Positions 1 through 13,240 of a stretch of DNA of 64,000 nt are shown here, piece after piece. The position numbers and the translations under genes were made by a program. Numbering within the stretch: the first letter of the stretch is position 1; each line of letters opens with the position of its first letter. The DNA is taken from positions 82,791,903 to 82,855,902 of the forward strand of contig NC_135714.1 of NCBI RefSeq assembly GCF_964656455.1, read 5' to 3'. Origin of the DNA: Halichoerus grypus. Taxonomy: Eukaryota > Chordata > Mammalia > Carnivora > Phocidae. Under the pieces are notes generated by a model that worked only from the letters and a program-made list of their open reading frames with translations, ran no database searches and was not told where the DNA came from.

Positions 1-1080
1 TATAAACCTTGTTGAAATTTTAACTGTATTTTTAGGTCAATTTGGAAAGAGCTGACATCTTTTAAGATGTCCATTTTCAATCCTAGCATATGTCCTGCAT
101 TGCATTTTTATAGTGCCTTATATAATGTGCTTTAATAAAGTTTTATAATTTTCTTTATGACAAGCATGAACATGTTTTTGGTAGTTTTATTTTGGATTAC
201 TTTTTATTTTGTGTTATTTTAAAAATGTCATCTTTTAAAAATTATATTTTCTGAATGATTTTTTAAAGTTATATAAAAATGTAATTGGATTGTGTATATT
301 GATTTAATATCTAGGCAACTTATTAATAATACCTCTTTTTTATTCTAACATTTTCTTCGGTTTCTTTTGGGGTTTTACATCACTGGTTCTATCTTTTGAA
401 AATATTGTAATTTTTATACTTTTCTTCTGTTTCTCTTTTTTCTAGCTAGGACCTCTAGTACCATCATGAAAAGAGTAGTGATATACTTAATGTATTCCTA
501 ATATTTTTAAAAAGGCTTTGTTATTTAAATTATTATTAATTATGATTTTTGTAGATGTTTTATAAATATACATTTTAAATTAAGAAGCTTTTTTTCCTAA
601 TTCCTTGTTTACTCAGAGTTTCTATCATGAGTATACGTTGAATTTCATCAAAATTCTTTTCTTGTGTCTGTTGAGCTTGCCAAATGTGTCTCTTCTAATT
701 TGTTAATATGTGAATTAAATTAATCAATTTTTCTAATATTAAGCCAGTGTAAAATTCTTGGATAAATCTAAATTGATCATGATATATTTTCTTTTATAGT
801 GTTCAATTTGGTTTAGAATATTTTGGTTAGGATTTTTGTATCTATATTCACCAAAGTCAACAGCCTGTAATTTCCTTCTGTTGTATTTGGCTTTTCAATT
901 TTGGATATCAGTTAAAAAAAAGTTGAGGCATTTTCCTCTTTTTCTAGTTTCTGGGAAAATTTTCTTAAGATTGGGATTATCTGTTCCTGAAATATTTGGC
1001 ATAATTTTTTTTAAAAAACTTGTCTGGGCCTGGTGTTTTCTTTGTGAAAACATTTCAATTACTCATTCAGTTTTTTAACA
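1..1080 (-). mobile_element. Old L1 fragment, ORF2 reverse-transcriptase part
   Basis: The minus strand aligns by eye with the central part of LINE-1 ORF2. The plus strand at 1018-1045 is the complement of the conserved SPGPDG region, and sequence near 40-90 matches the stretch beyond the reverse-transcriptase core. Many indels and stops in all frames mark an ancient, inactive copy. It runs off the left edge of the window. The open stretch at 836-1078 on the opposite strand is antisense L1 and not a gene. Confidence 0.65.
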
Positions 1081-1139
1081 TGGTTACAAACCAATTCTGA
1101 CTTTCTACCTGTTCTTTAATCAGCTTAAACATTTACTTT

Positions 1140-1412
1140 TATTGATAGAAGGAACAGAATATTTTGCCTGAGTACAAAACTAGGCAAAACTGTAGTCTTA
1201 ATATTTAGGATATTGATTTTTCATGATGAGAGTAGTATTGGAAGGGAACATGGAGGGAATTCTATAGTGTAGATAATGTTCTCTTTTTTGATTTGGGTGC
1301 TGGTTACAGAGCTGATGCAATCTGTGGAAATTCACTGTACACTTATGAGCTGTGCACTTTTATGTTTACATATTACACTTAATTATACATTTAAAAAACA
1401 TTTAATTTGACA
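1140..1412 (+). mobile_element. Old L1 3' end
   Basis: The wording 'ttgggtgctggttacagag', then a segment ending with TGTGCACTTTTATG and an A-rich end, is typical of L1M 3' untranslated regions in the sense direction. It lies just right of an antisense ORF2 piece, so the two may be one 5'-inverted copy, but the left end is outside the window. Confidence 0.5.
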
Positions 1413-1539
1413 GTCTAGTCAAAGAAAAATAAATAATTACAAAGTGAGGATGGCTTCAAGGCATGTAAGAATTATTAATTGATAAGATTTGTATTATTAT
1501 AACATCACTTTAATAGGCAAAATAAAAATGTTATTTTAA

Positions 1540-2580
1540 TATATGCTAAAGGCAGTAGTTAAAATTAAAGAGTGATTCCTAATAAAGTCAGAAAAGTAGA
1601 CTATTTCTTTAACATGATAAAGATAAAGTCTATAGAAGAACAGATTTATTTGACTACATAAAAATTAAAAATTCTTTTCATAATAAGTAAATTAAAGGAC
1701 AAATGATGAATTGTGAAAAATACCTGCTGCTTTAATGTTAGATAATGGATCAATATCATTATGATAATAGACGTTTTACAAGTCAAAAAGAAAAAGTTGG
1801 TGTGCCTAAGCAATTTACCAGAGGAAAAAAATTAATATTCTTTCATAGGTTTATTATCATTTACATTTTTTACATTTATATTTTATATTGTTTTGATCAA
1901 AAAATTAAAGTTTAAAAATGGAGCCTATTAAAATGTATCATGTGTGGGAAATACCATTCTTATGGACTTCCTGTGGGAATGTAAATTGGCATAAAACTTT
2001 TTAGAGGGCAATTTGGCAATACATAAAATGTCTAAAAACTGATTTTTTTCTGACTTAGCAATTCTATGAAGAAGCCTATGTAAGTAATCATTAATGTTTA
2101 GAGACATCTGTCAATTGCTTTGTTGTATTATCTTTGTAACAGCAAATATTTGGGCTCCAACTATATGTCAACAATATGGGATTGATAAAGTCACTCAATT
2201 AGAATCATACACTGAGATAACTAGATAATAAGATTATGTTATTGATGAGGCTGAATGAGATGAAGTAAATTTTCTATCCTGTTGTTAAGCGAAATAACAG
2301 GTTAGCAATTATATATGTATATGTATGCATATACAAACACACACATATATAAATGGATATAACCTATGCAAAGTATATATGGATATATATCCATATGCAT
2401 ATATTCTCATCAAATTTTTAACAGTGGTGGTATTCTCTGAGTGAGAGAATTCCAGGCTATGACTTCTACTTATCTGTAACTTCTATATTCTCTAAAATGA
2501 ATATGTAGTTTTGTTTATAATGAGAAGAAACATGAAAGATACTACATACATGCTGTAAGAAATTATTTTTAAATTTGTAG
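1540..2580 (+). mobile_element. Old L1/HAL1-like 3' part
   Basis: At 1975-2030 the sequence GTAAATTGGCATAAAAC followed by GAGGGCAATTTGGCAATAC is the recognisable ORF2 end of old L1M/HAL1 elements in sense orientation. The downstream part to about 2580 follows the family order, with a TA/CA-rich tract at 2309-2405 where these elements carry a TATATATA stretch. It is heavily decayed. Confidence 0.55.
2309..2405. repeat. TA/CA-rich microsatellite
   Basis: Alternating purine-pyrimidine DNA (TATATGTATATG, CACACACATATATA and a near-palindrome ATGGATATATATCCAT) lies inside an old L1 3' part. Confidence 0.7.
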
Positions 2581-5500
2581 AAAATAACAAGCAGCGAAAC
2601 CTACTTCTTATATTTTTGTATTGGACACATCAGTCACAGGGCCACCATGTCCAGCATATTTCTCTACCTGAAAGTGCACCTCACTTCCATATCTCAGTGA
2701 AGCAACACTGTTTTTTTTGGTTTTTTTTTGGCACATGAATAGGCACTGATTGAACTGGAAATACACCTGATCCAAACGTGCTCAATGTATGCTTGTGGGA
2801 ATCCCTAACTTGTCAGAGTACAAAGGGCTTTTCCTAACTTAGGAGCTGGTGCTTAGATATCCCAATTATTCTAGTTCTCTGTGGAATTTATAAGGAATGT
2901 GGTAGATTAATGGCCTTTTTTTTTCATGTTGAAAAGACAGATCATACACTCAACAGGAAGTAGTGAGCTTCCCCCCCGCCACCCCCCAAAAAAAAGATTA
3001 CATGAGAAGGGAGGGTGGGAAGAAGAAGAGGTAGAGGAAGAGAAGGAGAGGCTTGAGTTCATCCCCAGCAGTGGCTTGCCCTGACAGTTTGCAAATATTA
3101 ATTTACACACATTCTCAAGGTAAGTGTAAATCTTCCACCCTTACAGCCAAAAAATGCCAAGTGTTTACCTTCAGTTATGGGAAGGAAAGTTGATTGATAC
3201 AGTCACTCCCTGGATACTACATTTACTCTACTCCTATTTAGGCACATGTTACTAAGAGCTACTGGAGTGCAGAATAGCAGAGGAGACTGTCTTTTGGACT
3301 TTTTGATCTATATTCTCTACTCTGTATGGGTGTGTGGGTTTGGGGAACCTAACTATTTCACTCAGGTAGAAGTTATATTTTGAGGGGTTGAAAACAAGGG
3401 AATTGGGAGCTTCTATAATTGCCTCATTCTATGTTTTTTGCCTTTCTTCCATACAAACAAGCTAAGATTAGAAGCAACGCTGAAAAAAATACACATTGAA
3501 TTCAATAAATAGATTATAATGAGGATGCTAAACAAAAAATGTATTAATGCTATTAGAAAATTTCCTTAACACTTGAAAACAGGCAGAAGAGATTGCTGAA
3601 GATGCTTTTAGGGCAGTACCAGCTGGATTTTTTAGAGGTTGGATTCTTTTACCACTCCGTAGGGCTGAGGTTAACCTGTAGATTTTTCTCTGGTAGAGAT
3701 GCAAATAATTTTTTTCCTGTAGAAGAGACAACCCCAAAGGATATCGCTCATTGCTCTGTAAGAAATAAACCAGCTTTGTTTATAACCCAGCTATTTTAAC
3801 TTAACAGTTGGACATTTAATTGCACATGTAAGTAGTTCCTCAAATGCTCTTTGACCTGGTCATAACATTTTACTGGTTCTCTCACTAATTAATGAATTGA
3901 ATAAAATCCTTGACATGTGTTTATTTCACAGCTGCATGAAAATCTTGATTTTACCTTTTTTTCTTTTAATTGTACTTTAACAATGCTCTTCTCCATAAAT
4001 CCTCTTTTTCTTTTGGGAAAAATATTCAGTATAGTACAAGCTAACTACTATAATTCCAGAATTCTTCCTTAATCCCAGACTTACCAATTTCTTCCTTACT
4101 ATGACTCTTTTATATTTAAATAGAAATATTTAATATAGGTTTTAGCTTTTGTTGTATTTTGTATTTAATTGTTATGTGTACTTTTCCATCCCCATCAGAT
4201 TTTACTTGGCATAGGGTAGCCAGTTCTTCTGAGTTTCTTTTCACAATGCTTTAAAAACAGTAGGTGGTAAATAAATGCTTTTTGATACAAGCATTTAAGA
4301 GCCAATGCTTACTCCCTCAAAATGTCTTTTAAAAATTTATTTAATCTGTCACTCTGTATCAACCCCTTTCAGTCACCTATAGTGATGAGGAATTCCACTG
4401 AGTTTTTTTCATTCCTTTACTTGCAATTCCCACATGATGAATGATGACATAACAGATGAGGTCATCTTTTTATATCCTCCTTTATTCCTTTTTCCTGTTG
4501 ACAAATATTTATTGAGAACCTCCGGTGTTGTGCACTGATTTGGGATTTGAATATGTACATGAATTCAGGAAGTCATATAATAACTAGGAAGGATTGTTTG
4601 CCAAATATAGATTTAAAGCAAAGGGAGTTACCTGCTAAATTTCCAATTCCTATTCTATTTTTTTTTCAAGAATCAGGATGAAGAGAATGGAATAAAAAAT
4701 CCTCCTTTTTGAAAAGTTTCCTTGAAAAACTTATAAATTCCTTCTAGTTAATTTTTCTACTTCATAGATTCAATAATGATTTATGCCTTATGATTTCCCA
4801 CCCCCACTCTGATTTAATAATAAACTTCACAATTCTTCTACTTAAGGTAAACAATCTTGGTTAATAATTATTGCCATTTTTCAAAGGACCTGTCTCTACC
4901 AGTATTAATCTTTGCTTTTCTTAAGTAAAATAAGCCAAAATAAAAACAAAAAACCAATTTGTACTAGCATTTTTAAAAAGCAGCAACAGCTAAAGCAAGA
5001 AGAAAACTGGGGGTGAGACCTTGAGGAGAAATGTTTTACTTTACATTATTATTTTGCTGTAAGCAATGGAATTGGTCATTCACCATAGATAAAACATGTG
5101 AAAAAAAGAAGTGAAAGTGAAATAAAATCATCCAATATTATAGTTGACACACTGATCACTCCTTTTAATCCACACACTAACAAAGGAGTATTCATATAAA
5201 TTGACATGACATGGTGAGTCATGGACCAAAAAGTGTCAATTAACGTGTATGAGTTCATACAGCAGATTAAACTGCCTACATACAGCCACTGACTCAAAGA
5301 TTTGGGGCAGAAATGTCTTTGGCAACCACCTAGGAGAAGGTAAAAATTATTTTCAAAGTTAAGCAAACATTGTGGGTGGATCCATCAACATGCCAAAAAT
5401 ATTGAAGTTGGTAGTCATACTTCCATTGGCTTTGTGTGATTTCTGGCACTAGCTGGGGGGAGGGGGCAAGGGTAGAGAATATTGCTGGAGTAAAATGATA

Positions 5501-5944
5501 GGGACTTTGGAAATGAAATCCAGAAAGGAAGAGCAGAATATTGCCGAGTATTGAAAGAGTACTTTTTCTGGTAGTTAATTCAGAAGTTGTTCTCTTCCTG
5601 CTAAAATCCTCAGTGGTCTAAAAAAATAATTCTCACTGCTGCCCAAGATACAGCAACTGTGGCAAGTAATTTTACATAGCTGACATTGGTGGAATATCAG
5701 CATTCTTTTCATGCAGATAGGGTGACCTATAGGATATGAAGTGGTTAGAGTTTTCAAAATATAGTTTAATCAAGCTATTCTTTTTGAAGTCTGAACTTTG
5801 AGCAAATACAGTATCAATTCTGGTCTGACAGGGTCACCACTGTTCCAGTCTGGTGTGTAATGCTGACCAGATGGCAGCACACAGGATAATCATGATGAAG
5901 AAAGACATGACAAAGTAAGTGGCTCCAGTATAGAGGAAGAGTCT
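2581..5944. other. No gene recognised; unassigned AT-rich DNA
   Basis: I see no coding signal and no clear repeat family here. There are a T-rich patch at 2711-2730, a C tract followed by an A tract at 2970-2995, and a purine-rich stretch at 3001-3055 (GAAGAAGAAGAGG type). Short open frames have no recognisable domains. Confidence 0.5.
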
Positions 5945-6060
5945 ATTATCTAATCACATTTAATCCTCATAATAAATCATTGAAATAGGCATTATCATGC
6001 CCATTTCCCAGGTTAGGAAATTGAGGTTCAAAGAGATTAAAATATTTATTCAAAACTTAA
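5945..6060 (-). mobile_element. MIR SINE fragment
   Basis: The text 'ttaatcctcataataaatca', then 'cattatcatgcccatttccca' and 'aggaaattgaggttcaaagag' is the complement of the MIR core and its 3' part, in usual order. It is old and diverged. Confidence 0.65.
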
Positions 6061-8599
6061 AGACTATTACGTTTTTTTTCCACAGCTGAATCCCACTTCA
6101 CTACTCCTAGCTAAGCATTCCATCACTTCTCTGGGGAGGAGGACGATATTTACCCACAAAACTATTCTGTAACAACATACATAATACAGGGGTACATTTA
6201 TGCATGTATATGGATAATGGTTCTGCTGAGGAGATTGGTTTGCATGCAACAACCTGACTCTAGCTACTGAAGGGAGCCACAGAATGTATAGGCAGGATGG
6301 CAGGATCTGTCTGGAATGAGTGCACAAACTGGAGAAACCAGTGGAAGAATTAGAACTGCTCTGAGGACTTCACTATCAGAGACTTCTGTGCTTCTCCTGC
6401 AGTCACTTGTCTTTCCATTCAAATTTTCACATCCCTAGTGAGAAATTCTTCATGACTTCAGCCATTTTAGGTGGAGGTCAAGCTGGCTCCTTTGAGATAT
6501 GTGAGAGGCGGTGTTAGTAACACTGATAGGGTAACTGGGATAATTGTTACTTCTATATGTGATATGTATATATGTGCATATATAGAAGCATATATTTGTA
6601 TTTAATTTTGGTAAAGTATAAAGACTGAATTACAAACTTTATACCTTACCGATTTGAATTAAAGAAAATTAACATTTTTTTTTAAATCTAGGATTTACTT
6701 TTCTAGATATTAAGAAGAGGTATACAAACGATGGGCTAAAATTAATATTCTGTAGTAAGACTTTCCTGCCCCAAATGAGCAAATCAAGTCCCTAAAACTT
6801 GAACTTGAATCTTAAACCTGAACAAGACCTAATGTTTTTCAGGGGTTTTAGATTTAACACTATACAAAGTGCTTGACAGACCACTAATTTCCTTCCCATC
6901 TATCCATCAGTTTTTCCTCATAAATGAGCATAGATGCTTAGCCCAAGAGAATACGTAGGAGCAGTACTAGTGTTTTTAATTTAATGAAGCTAGATTTTTC
7001 AGAAAAAAAGGGGTTTGGGCACATTAACAACCACTAAGGACTTTGTTACATGTTTCACTTTTAAAATATTTTAGTTATATCATCGACATGAATTTAGTTG
7101 CTCCCACAGATTTATCACTTAAGTGTCTCTTCTGATTTCTAGGAACATCTTATCATGTTTTCTAGAAAGGAAGAATGTACTATAATTGACATTGATAAGA
7201 TCAATTTGGCTGTACACTGGGAGTGACACATTTCACTATCTTCTATCATTCTAGTTTCTTCTTCTTGTACCTTCTTGTAGAGCTGACAGGTACAAAACCA
7301 AAAAAGTCTATTTATAGTAAATACTGTGAGTTTTCTCCAAACACAAAATCATTTGAATATAACAAGACAGTAGTGGAAATGAATTAGGGTTCCTTAACTT
7401 TTGGGGGGCTTAAAGAAGAGATGGAATCTTGAGGAGGAGATTTTTTTTTTCCCTCATTTTTTTTCAAGGGCACATGGCTCTGCTCACTGAGCTCTGAGAA
7501 GTAATCAGTAATCAATTTCTCTTTATTGACATATTTTCTGTTGATTATCAAAGCAACCCTCGAATGGAAGCCAGAATTATGATGTATCAATTTCATATTA
7601 AAGAACATGAAAACACAGAATTCTGTCCTCCAGAAACATTCATCCAGCATGCCAACCAAATGCCTGGAACTTGAAGCCTCTAGGCACCATTTTCCTGGAT
7701 GCAGCTCCTACTGCTTGTTCCTACTTGTTAATTCTGGAAAACTGCAAGAAAGCAAGATGCCAATCATAGGGTAACTGCCCTTTGGAATACCATCTCCTTT
7801 GAGGCTTTACTTACTAGCAAGTGTTTCTGATGAAGGTTGCTACATTTTCTGATGACTTCTGAGTTAGCTACTAGTAAAAGATAAGTACCAGTCAAGGTAA
7901 ACTTTGATATGGCTGATTTCTGAGAGCTCTGTGGGCTGTGTATGTCTATGTGTGGGGGACAAGGGAGGAGGTCGGTAACTCCCTTAGCCAAATTTTTCAG
8001 TTGTCACATATGGGAGTTTCCAGAATCTTAACAGGCAGTGAATACACCCTATATGTAAACTGTATTTTAAATAGGTTAAGACTTACACCATCCATGAAAA
8101 GAAATGGAAGAAAATATCCATATCCTTTCTATCTCGGTTGAAATTGCAAAATATCCAGAAGCCCGGGAACTTCCCACTTGATACACTCTTGCCCAGAATG
8201 CAAGCCCTGGATTATATTTTTCTTCCCCAGATGATATCCAAAGTAGGTGTCCATTCTTGCAAATGGCTCATCATGTTGCCTCACCAAAAGGGTAGCAGAC
8301 ATGTCTCTATTATGTACAGTCCTTTTTTCCTTCCAGATGGATATGAGTCATGATCTAAGTCCCAAAGCTAAAAATAGTATATTTATGATGGGTTTTTATG
8401 TAATCTGGCTTTTCACCTGTCAAAGGGTAGGGGTGCAAACATTCTCAGAAGACAATCTCTGTGGAAATGGACTCTCTCCATTGGTTCCCTATAGGATGGC
8501 CTGAAGAATGTAAGGGCATCTCTTAATCCACTATAACATTGTCACTCTAGCACAGGGAGAAGTCATACAAATAAAAGCCAAACAGATGCAGTTGCTATA
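6061..8599. other. No gene recognised; unassigned DNA
   Basis: Nothing with a recognisable domain or repeat signature was found. A short TA/TG tract lies at 6555-6600. Open frames around 7938-8504 overlap one another in different phases and read as chance. Confidence 0.5.
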
Positions 8600-8830
8600 G
8601 CATAAAGTAGTTGTTAAGAGTTTTAACTTGGACATCTAGCAAAATCTGGGCTGCCATTTATTAGTTAGTTGTGCAACACTAGGCAATTAATTCAGCCTCT
8701 CTAAATCTCAGTGTCCCCATATGTATAGATGATATCATGTATTGCATGGGAATTGGGGAAGATAAAATAAATAAACAAGTAGCACCAATAGCATATAATA
8801 GTCTAGCATATAATAATGTTAGCTAGATTA
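8600..8830 (+). mobile_element. MIR SINE
   Basis: Sense MIR landmarks occur in order: 'gttaagagttttaacttgga', a TTAGTTAGTTGTGCAACACTAGG block matching the 'tagctgtgtgaccttgggca' core, 'cagcctctctaaatctcagt', then an AAATAAATAAAC-containing 3' part. Confidence 0.75.
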
Positions 8831-9729
8831 TTATTGCTGTTATTACCAGCACGACTGTATTAAAATTAGGAGATTGAATCTAATGGCCCACAATATTGGT
8901 CACTCTTATTATAGCTACATACATGTGGTCTTTGTGTGCATTGTACAACAATGACATTCTGCACTCTCTAAATGATTTGTTTAGCTACAATCACCATTGA
9001 TTCCAGTACTATATATGTTCTTATCTGGTTTCAACTGAGTGTGTAATTAGAATGTTTTATAAATTATCTTGTGCCTCTATTGATTCCTGTTTTTAATAGC
9101 ATGGATCATTGCTTGGAGGACACAATATCTGTATGAAACATTGAACTTCACAGTTCATGAAGAACTATGAACATAGTTATTTCATACTATTTTTTAAATT
9201 TAAAACTCTTACATATCATATTAGCCCTTTGTGAAAATCCAGCCCACTGAATTACAAATCCCTGTGAAATAAAGAGGATAAATCGCCATCTCTGCAGGAA
9301 AAATAAGTATAGTGTGGGTCAGAGTACTTGTCCACAAAATAAGAACTGGAAACAGAATTAGAAATGGTTGTTAAGGCCCCAGACTAGGTTCAGTTTCCAT
9401 GCAATAAAACAATGACCACCCAGTCTTTTCTTCCAGGATCTCTTTCTGCATTCTAATTAGATTCAGTGAAGCAACTTTCACCATTCAGCTTCTTTTTTTC
9501 AGTTCTTTCCACAAACTCCCAGGAATTAGAGCTTTGTTTTTTTCTCAAAATTCCTCAGCTGTTACTCTCTGAGGCATTGCTCCTTAAGCCTTCCCTAGCC
9601 TTTGACCTAGTGAATTACTAAAAACTACAGGAGGGAGATGGGAAAGGAATGGTAAGAAAAGATGAATTGACCAGGACACATTAGAGAAAAGATATTCACA
9701 AGTCAGGATAAAAAGAGATAAAGGATAAA
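8831..9729. other. No gene recognised; unassigned DNA
   Basis: This stretch of about 900 bases shows neither coding potential nor a repeat family that I can name. Confidence 0.5.
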
Positions 9730-10165
9730 TGTAGATATCATGCACTTAATTATAATAACATGATTCAAACTTCAAAAGGCACAAAGAAAAGCATAGTAAA
9801 AATTCTATATCCTATCTCTGTCTAGCCATCTAGATTTTTTTGTCCAGAAGCAAAGTGATTAGTTTCTTATACACCTATGTGTTCTTCCACATCTGCATCT
9901 TTCTCCATATCAATATTCACAAATGGTAACATACTATATACTCTGCACTACACTTTGCTTCTTTCATTTAAAATACAAATTCGAAGATTATGCCATATTA
10001 ATACCTAAAAATCCCCCTAATTCTCTGTACAGCGGCAATGATATCTATTTAAACAGTCTCTATGTATTGATATTCAGCTTTTTGCCAATACTAATAACAC
10101 TGCATTGAACAACCTTGAACACATCTCTTTGCACATATGTGAGTATGCATAACTCAGCGTTCATT
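9730..10165 (-). mobile_element. Old L1M 3' end
   Basis: The plus strand carries the complement of an L1MC-type 3' region: 'gattcaaacttcaaaaggca', 'agtttcttatacacctatgt', and 'acactgcattgaacaacctt' followed by 'catctctttgcacatatgtg'. These blocks are in the order expected for an antisense copy. An open frame at 9923-10108 is antisense L1. Confidence 0.65.
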
Positions 10166-10865
10166 TCTGGAAACAGAAGCCGCTATATTTTAGCAAGGCA
10201 GGGGTTTAATACAGCAAGTTCTGTACTTAAAATCATTAGAGGGCTTTGGCACAGCGGCAACAATGAACTCTTAGGATGATCCTCGAGGAGTATCTCAGAA
10301 TTGACAGGCCGTGGGAACTCTTCTGCAACCTCTCCAGCTATTCCTGCAATATTGAGTTCCAAAACATATCTCAAAGCTGTGATTCAGGGATCAGGAAGCC
10401 AAAATCAAGAAAAAATTGCCACCACTGAAACTGTCTTTTTGTAAAATAGTAGAAAGAAGTAAAATCTGGCTTCGTGTGCATTTCTGCCTTCTAAATCTAC
10501 TTGATTACATATAATTGATGGAACCTTATTTGCTTTTAGAACCCTGACCCATAGGAGTTTGGGGAATAATGATTTTGATTTTCTAGACTCTGGAGCAATA
10601 TAAGAAGGCACTTTAGAGAAAGGCAGGAATCAAGGCTGTGTGAGTCACACCAAGAGAGAATATAGCTGTCACTTTAATTGATGATGTTGTTCTAAAGAAT
10701 TCAGAAAAATCTCATACAGAAACACTGAAGGTAATATTACTAATTGAAATGAATGGTTTTTGTTGACATTTTTGACTACTGTGGGTCAGAGCAACACCCA
10801 TCTCCACTGTTCCCCAGCAACTTCCCCAACACATTCCCTTTACCCAAAGAAGATGGTCCCAAAGA
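10166..10865. other. No gene recognised; unassigned DNA
   Basis: No repeat family or coding signature was recognised. GC content is a little higher than in the surroundings. Confidence 0.45.
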
Positions 10866-10907
10866 AGCAGAAAGAGTTTCCTCTAGAGCAGAAAGAGTTT
10901 CCTCTAG
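10866..10907. repeat. 21-bp tandem duplication
   Basis: A 21-base unit (beginning AGCAGAAAGAGTTTCC and ending TCTAG) occurs twice, head to tail and identical, at 10866-10886 and 10887-10907. It sits just before an (AC)20 tract. Confidence 0.9.
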
Positions 10908-10926
10908 TTTCCCCAGGGGAGCTCAT

Positions 10927-10928
<2 letters not shown>

Positions 10929-10968
<40 letters not shown>
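10929..10968. repeat. (AC)20 microsatellite
   Basis: Twenty uninterrupted AC units lie here. A perfect array of this length is likely to vary between individuals. Apparent open frames crossing it (poly-His/Thr or poly-Cys/Val) are artefacts of the repeat. Confidence 0.97.
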
Positions 10969-10970
<2 letters not shown>

Positions 10971-11660
10971 CAAGCCACGGACATTCACATAGGAAAGCAG
11001 CAGTGGGATTCAAGTGTGATATCAACGCTGCATGTTCCTGGTAGGGTAAAAACAGTGGAGAAAAAGGGAGAAAGGAATACCAAGAAGCTAGCTACATGAT
11101 AAAATGTTTGGTTCTTGGAAGTAATCATGTTAAAGGGATCTTCTTATAAAAGTTGTCAAGAGTCACTATAATGGGCAGAAGTGAAGACACAGTGTAAGCA
11201 AAAGGCCATGATAAGCCATTGTTTGGAATATAAGGTAAAGGCCATGATGTTCATAAGCAATCAAAATATAGAAATAACGCATGGTGACTGCTGTTATGCA
11301 CTTGTAGAAATGAAGAATTGCATGATTATGCTGCTATTAAACTAGAATGGTTAAGATAGGAGCATGTACTTATTCACTGTTTGCATGTAAAAGACAACAA
11401 AGCATGGTATGAGCAGGAGCACTGCAGAGGAGCTCCCAGAGAGAATATATTACACTCTTCTTAAAGGAGACTTTACGTACCAATACTACAACTTTGATGG
11501 AGAACCATCATTCCGTGGAGACCTGTGGTCTGATTTTTCTGAGAGTTTCTTGGAAGGGATAAGTACTAATAACTGGGCTAGGTTTTATCTAAGGCTGGCA
11601 AATCCATTCTTTCATTTTCTCAGGCCAAAATACTTGGTGTCATCTTTGACTTAGAGTTTG
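10969..11660. other. No gene recognised; unassigned DNA
   Basis: No coding feature or named repeat was recognised. An open frame at 11409-11654 has no recognisable motif. Confidence 0.45.
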
Positions 11661-11664
11661 CTTC

Positions 11665-12032
11665 CTTTAAAAAAAAAACAAAAAAATTTTAATTGTTGTA
11701 ATATATGCATATCATAAAACCTATCATCTTAATCACCTCTGTGTAAAGGTCAGTGGTATTAAGTACATTCACACTTTCGTGCAAAGAATCTCCAGAATTC
11801 TTTTCATCTTGAAAAACTGGAACTCTATATCCCTTCAACAACAATTCCCAATACCCCAACCCCAGCCATGGCAACCACCATTCCAGTTTCTCTCTCTGTG
11901 CATTTGACTACTGTAGGTACCTCATATAACTGGAATCAAACAGTATAATAATGTCTTTTTGTGGCTGGCTTATTTTACTTAGCATAAGGTTCATCCATGT
12001 TGTAGAATATGCCAGCATTTCCTTCCTTTTTA
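11665..12032 (-). mobile_element. Old L1M 3' end
   Basis: The plus strand begins with the antisense tail (TTTTAATTGTTG) and continues with 'cataaaacctatcatcttaa', 'aaggtcagtggtattaagta' and 'catccatgttgtagaatatg', the standard antisense order of an L1M 3' UTR. An A-rich tract precedes it. Confidence 0.75.
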
Positions 12033-12039
12033 AGGCGGC

Positions 12040-12835
12040 TTGTTTGCTTCCTTTGGACTCACTTTTCTCTCTCCCAATCTACATCCAGTTATTATGAAAT
12101 CCTCTGAATATACCTTCAAAATTAATGCAGAGCTGGCCACTTCTCACTACTCTTACTGCTACCACATGGTCCCAGCAGCCCTCATTTCTCCCCTGGATTC
12201 CTGCAAATGTTCCTCTGCTTCTTTCCTTGCTCTTTTCAACCAGGAACCCACAGCAATCTTTTAAAAATCAGGGCACTTCTTTGTTCAAAATTCTGCAATA
12301 TCTCCTCGTTTTGCTTAGAAAGGAAGCCAAAATCCATGCCTACAAGACCTGGGAAGCCTGCTAGCTCACCATCACCATCTTTGTCCTCTTCCTGCTCTCC
12401 TTTGTCCTACCCACCCCTCTACCCACATCATACTCGCTTCCTTATTCCTGGAATAGGCAGGCGAGATCTAACAGCAATGCCCTTGCACTACTGTTTCTCT
12501 TGCTAGGCATCTCTGTATGATAACTCTATTATTTCCTTTAAGCATTTTGTCAAATATAAGCTTAAGAAAACCTAACCTCATCACCTCATTGAAAGTACAG
12601 CCCACCCTACTACACAAACTCCCTTATCCCCTTCACCATGCTTTTTTTCCTCTGACAATTACCAGCTTTTAAACTGCTATGTAATCTACTTATTTACTGT
12701 TTTAATAGTTTATTATCTGTATCCCCTTGCCAGGGGGATACCTTTACCTGTTTTGTTCATCAATGTATCCCAAACATTGAGAGCCATGCCTGACACACAG
12801 TGGGTGTTTAATAAACGAATGACTGTTTTTACTGT
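12040..12835 (+). mobile_element. L2 LINE 3' part
   Basis: This is a long sense L2 copy. The middle reads as the end of the decayed L2 reverse-transcriptase region (12300-12600). The 3' terminus has the diagnostic order GTTCATCAATGTATCCC, CATGCCTGACACACAGTGGG, TTTAATAAACGAATGA at 12760-12822. Open frames at 12040-12506 are remnants of this LINE in several phases. Confidence 0.8.
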
Positions 12836-13054
12836 GAAGATCACGTTTTCACTCTGAGACCAGGTTAGGCAGATGCTCTAATAGTTCATATAAGGCTGTA
12901 ATAGTATGTGAGTAAAGAGGGAAGCAACCAAATGCTCCCTATTTCTAGTCCCGCTTCCAGCCACATTTTCACACCATTAGTGCTTGCTTGCTTTTTAGAG
13001 TCCACCGAAAAGGAGTGTGGTGCAAGTTAGGGGCTAGAGTCTAACATTCTCCAA

Positions 13055-13240
13055 ATTCCAATTCTAATATCTACTGACTGAATGGCTTGGTGGAAGTTAG
13101 ACTTTTCATACCTTAGTTTCTTCATCTATGAAATGGGAATACCATGAGTTGGGTATTCCTCATACATTATGAGAATTAAATGAGATGATATATGTAAAAT
13201 GCTGAGCACTTTGTGAGAATAATGATAAAGCACTTAAAGA
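13055..13240 (+). mobile_element. MIR SINE
   Basis: Sense MIR blocks are visible: 'actgaatggcttggtggaag', 'accttagtttcttcatctat' plus 'gaaatgggaataccatgag', 'gagaattaaatgagatgata', then 'atgctgagcacttt'. Confidence 0.8.

Noticed and set aside
10753..11044. Poly-His/Thr and poly-Cys/Val frames
   Set aside because: They are translations of the (AC)20 microsatellite.
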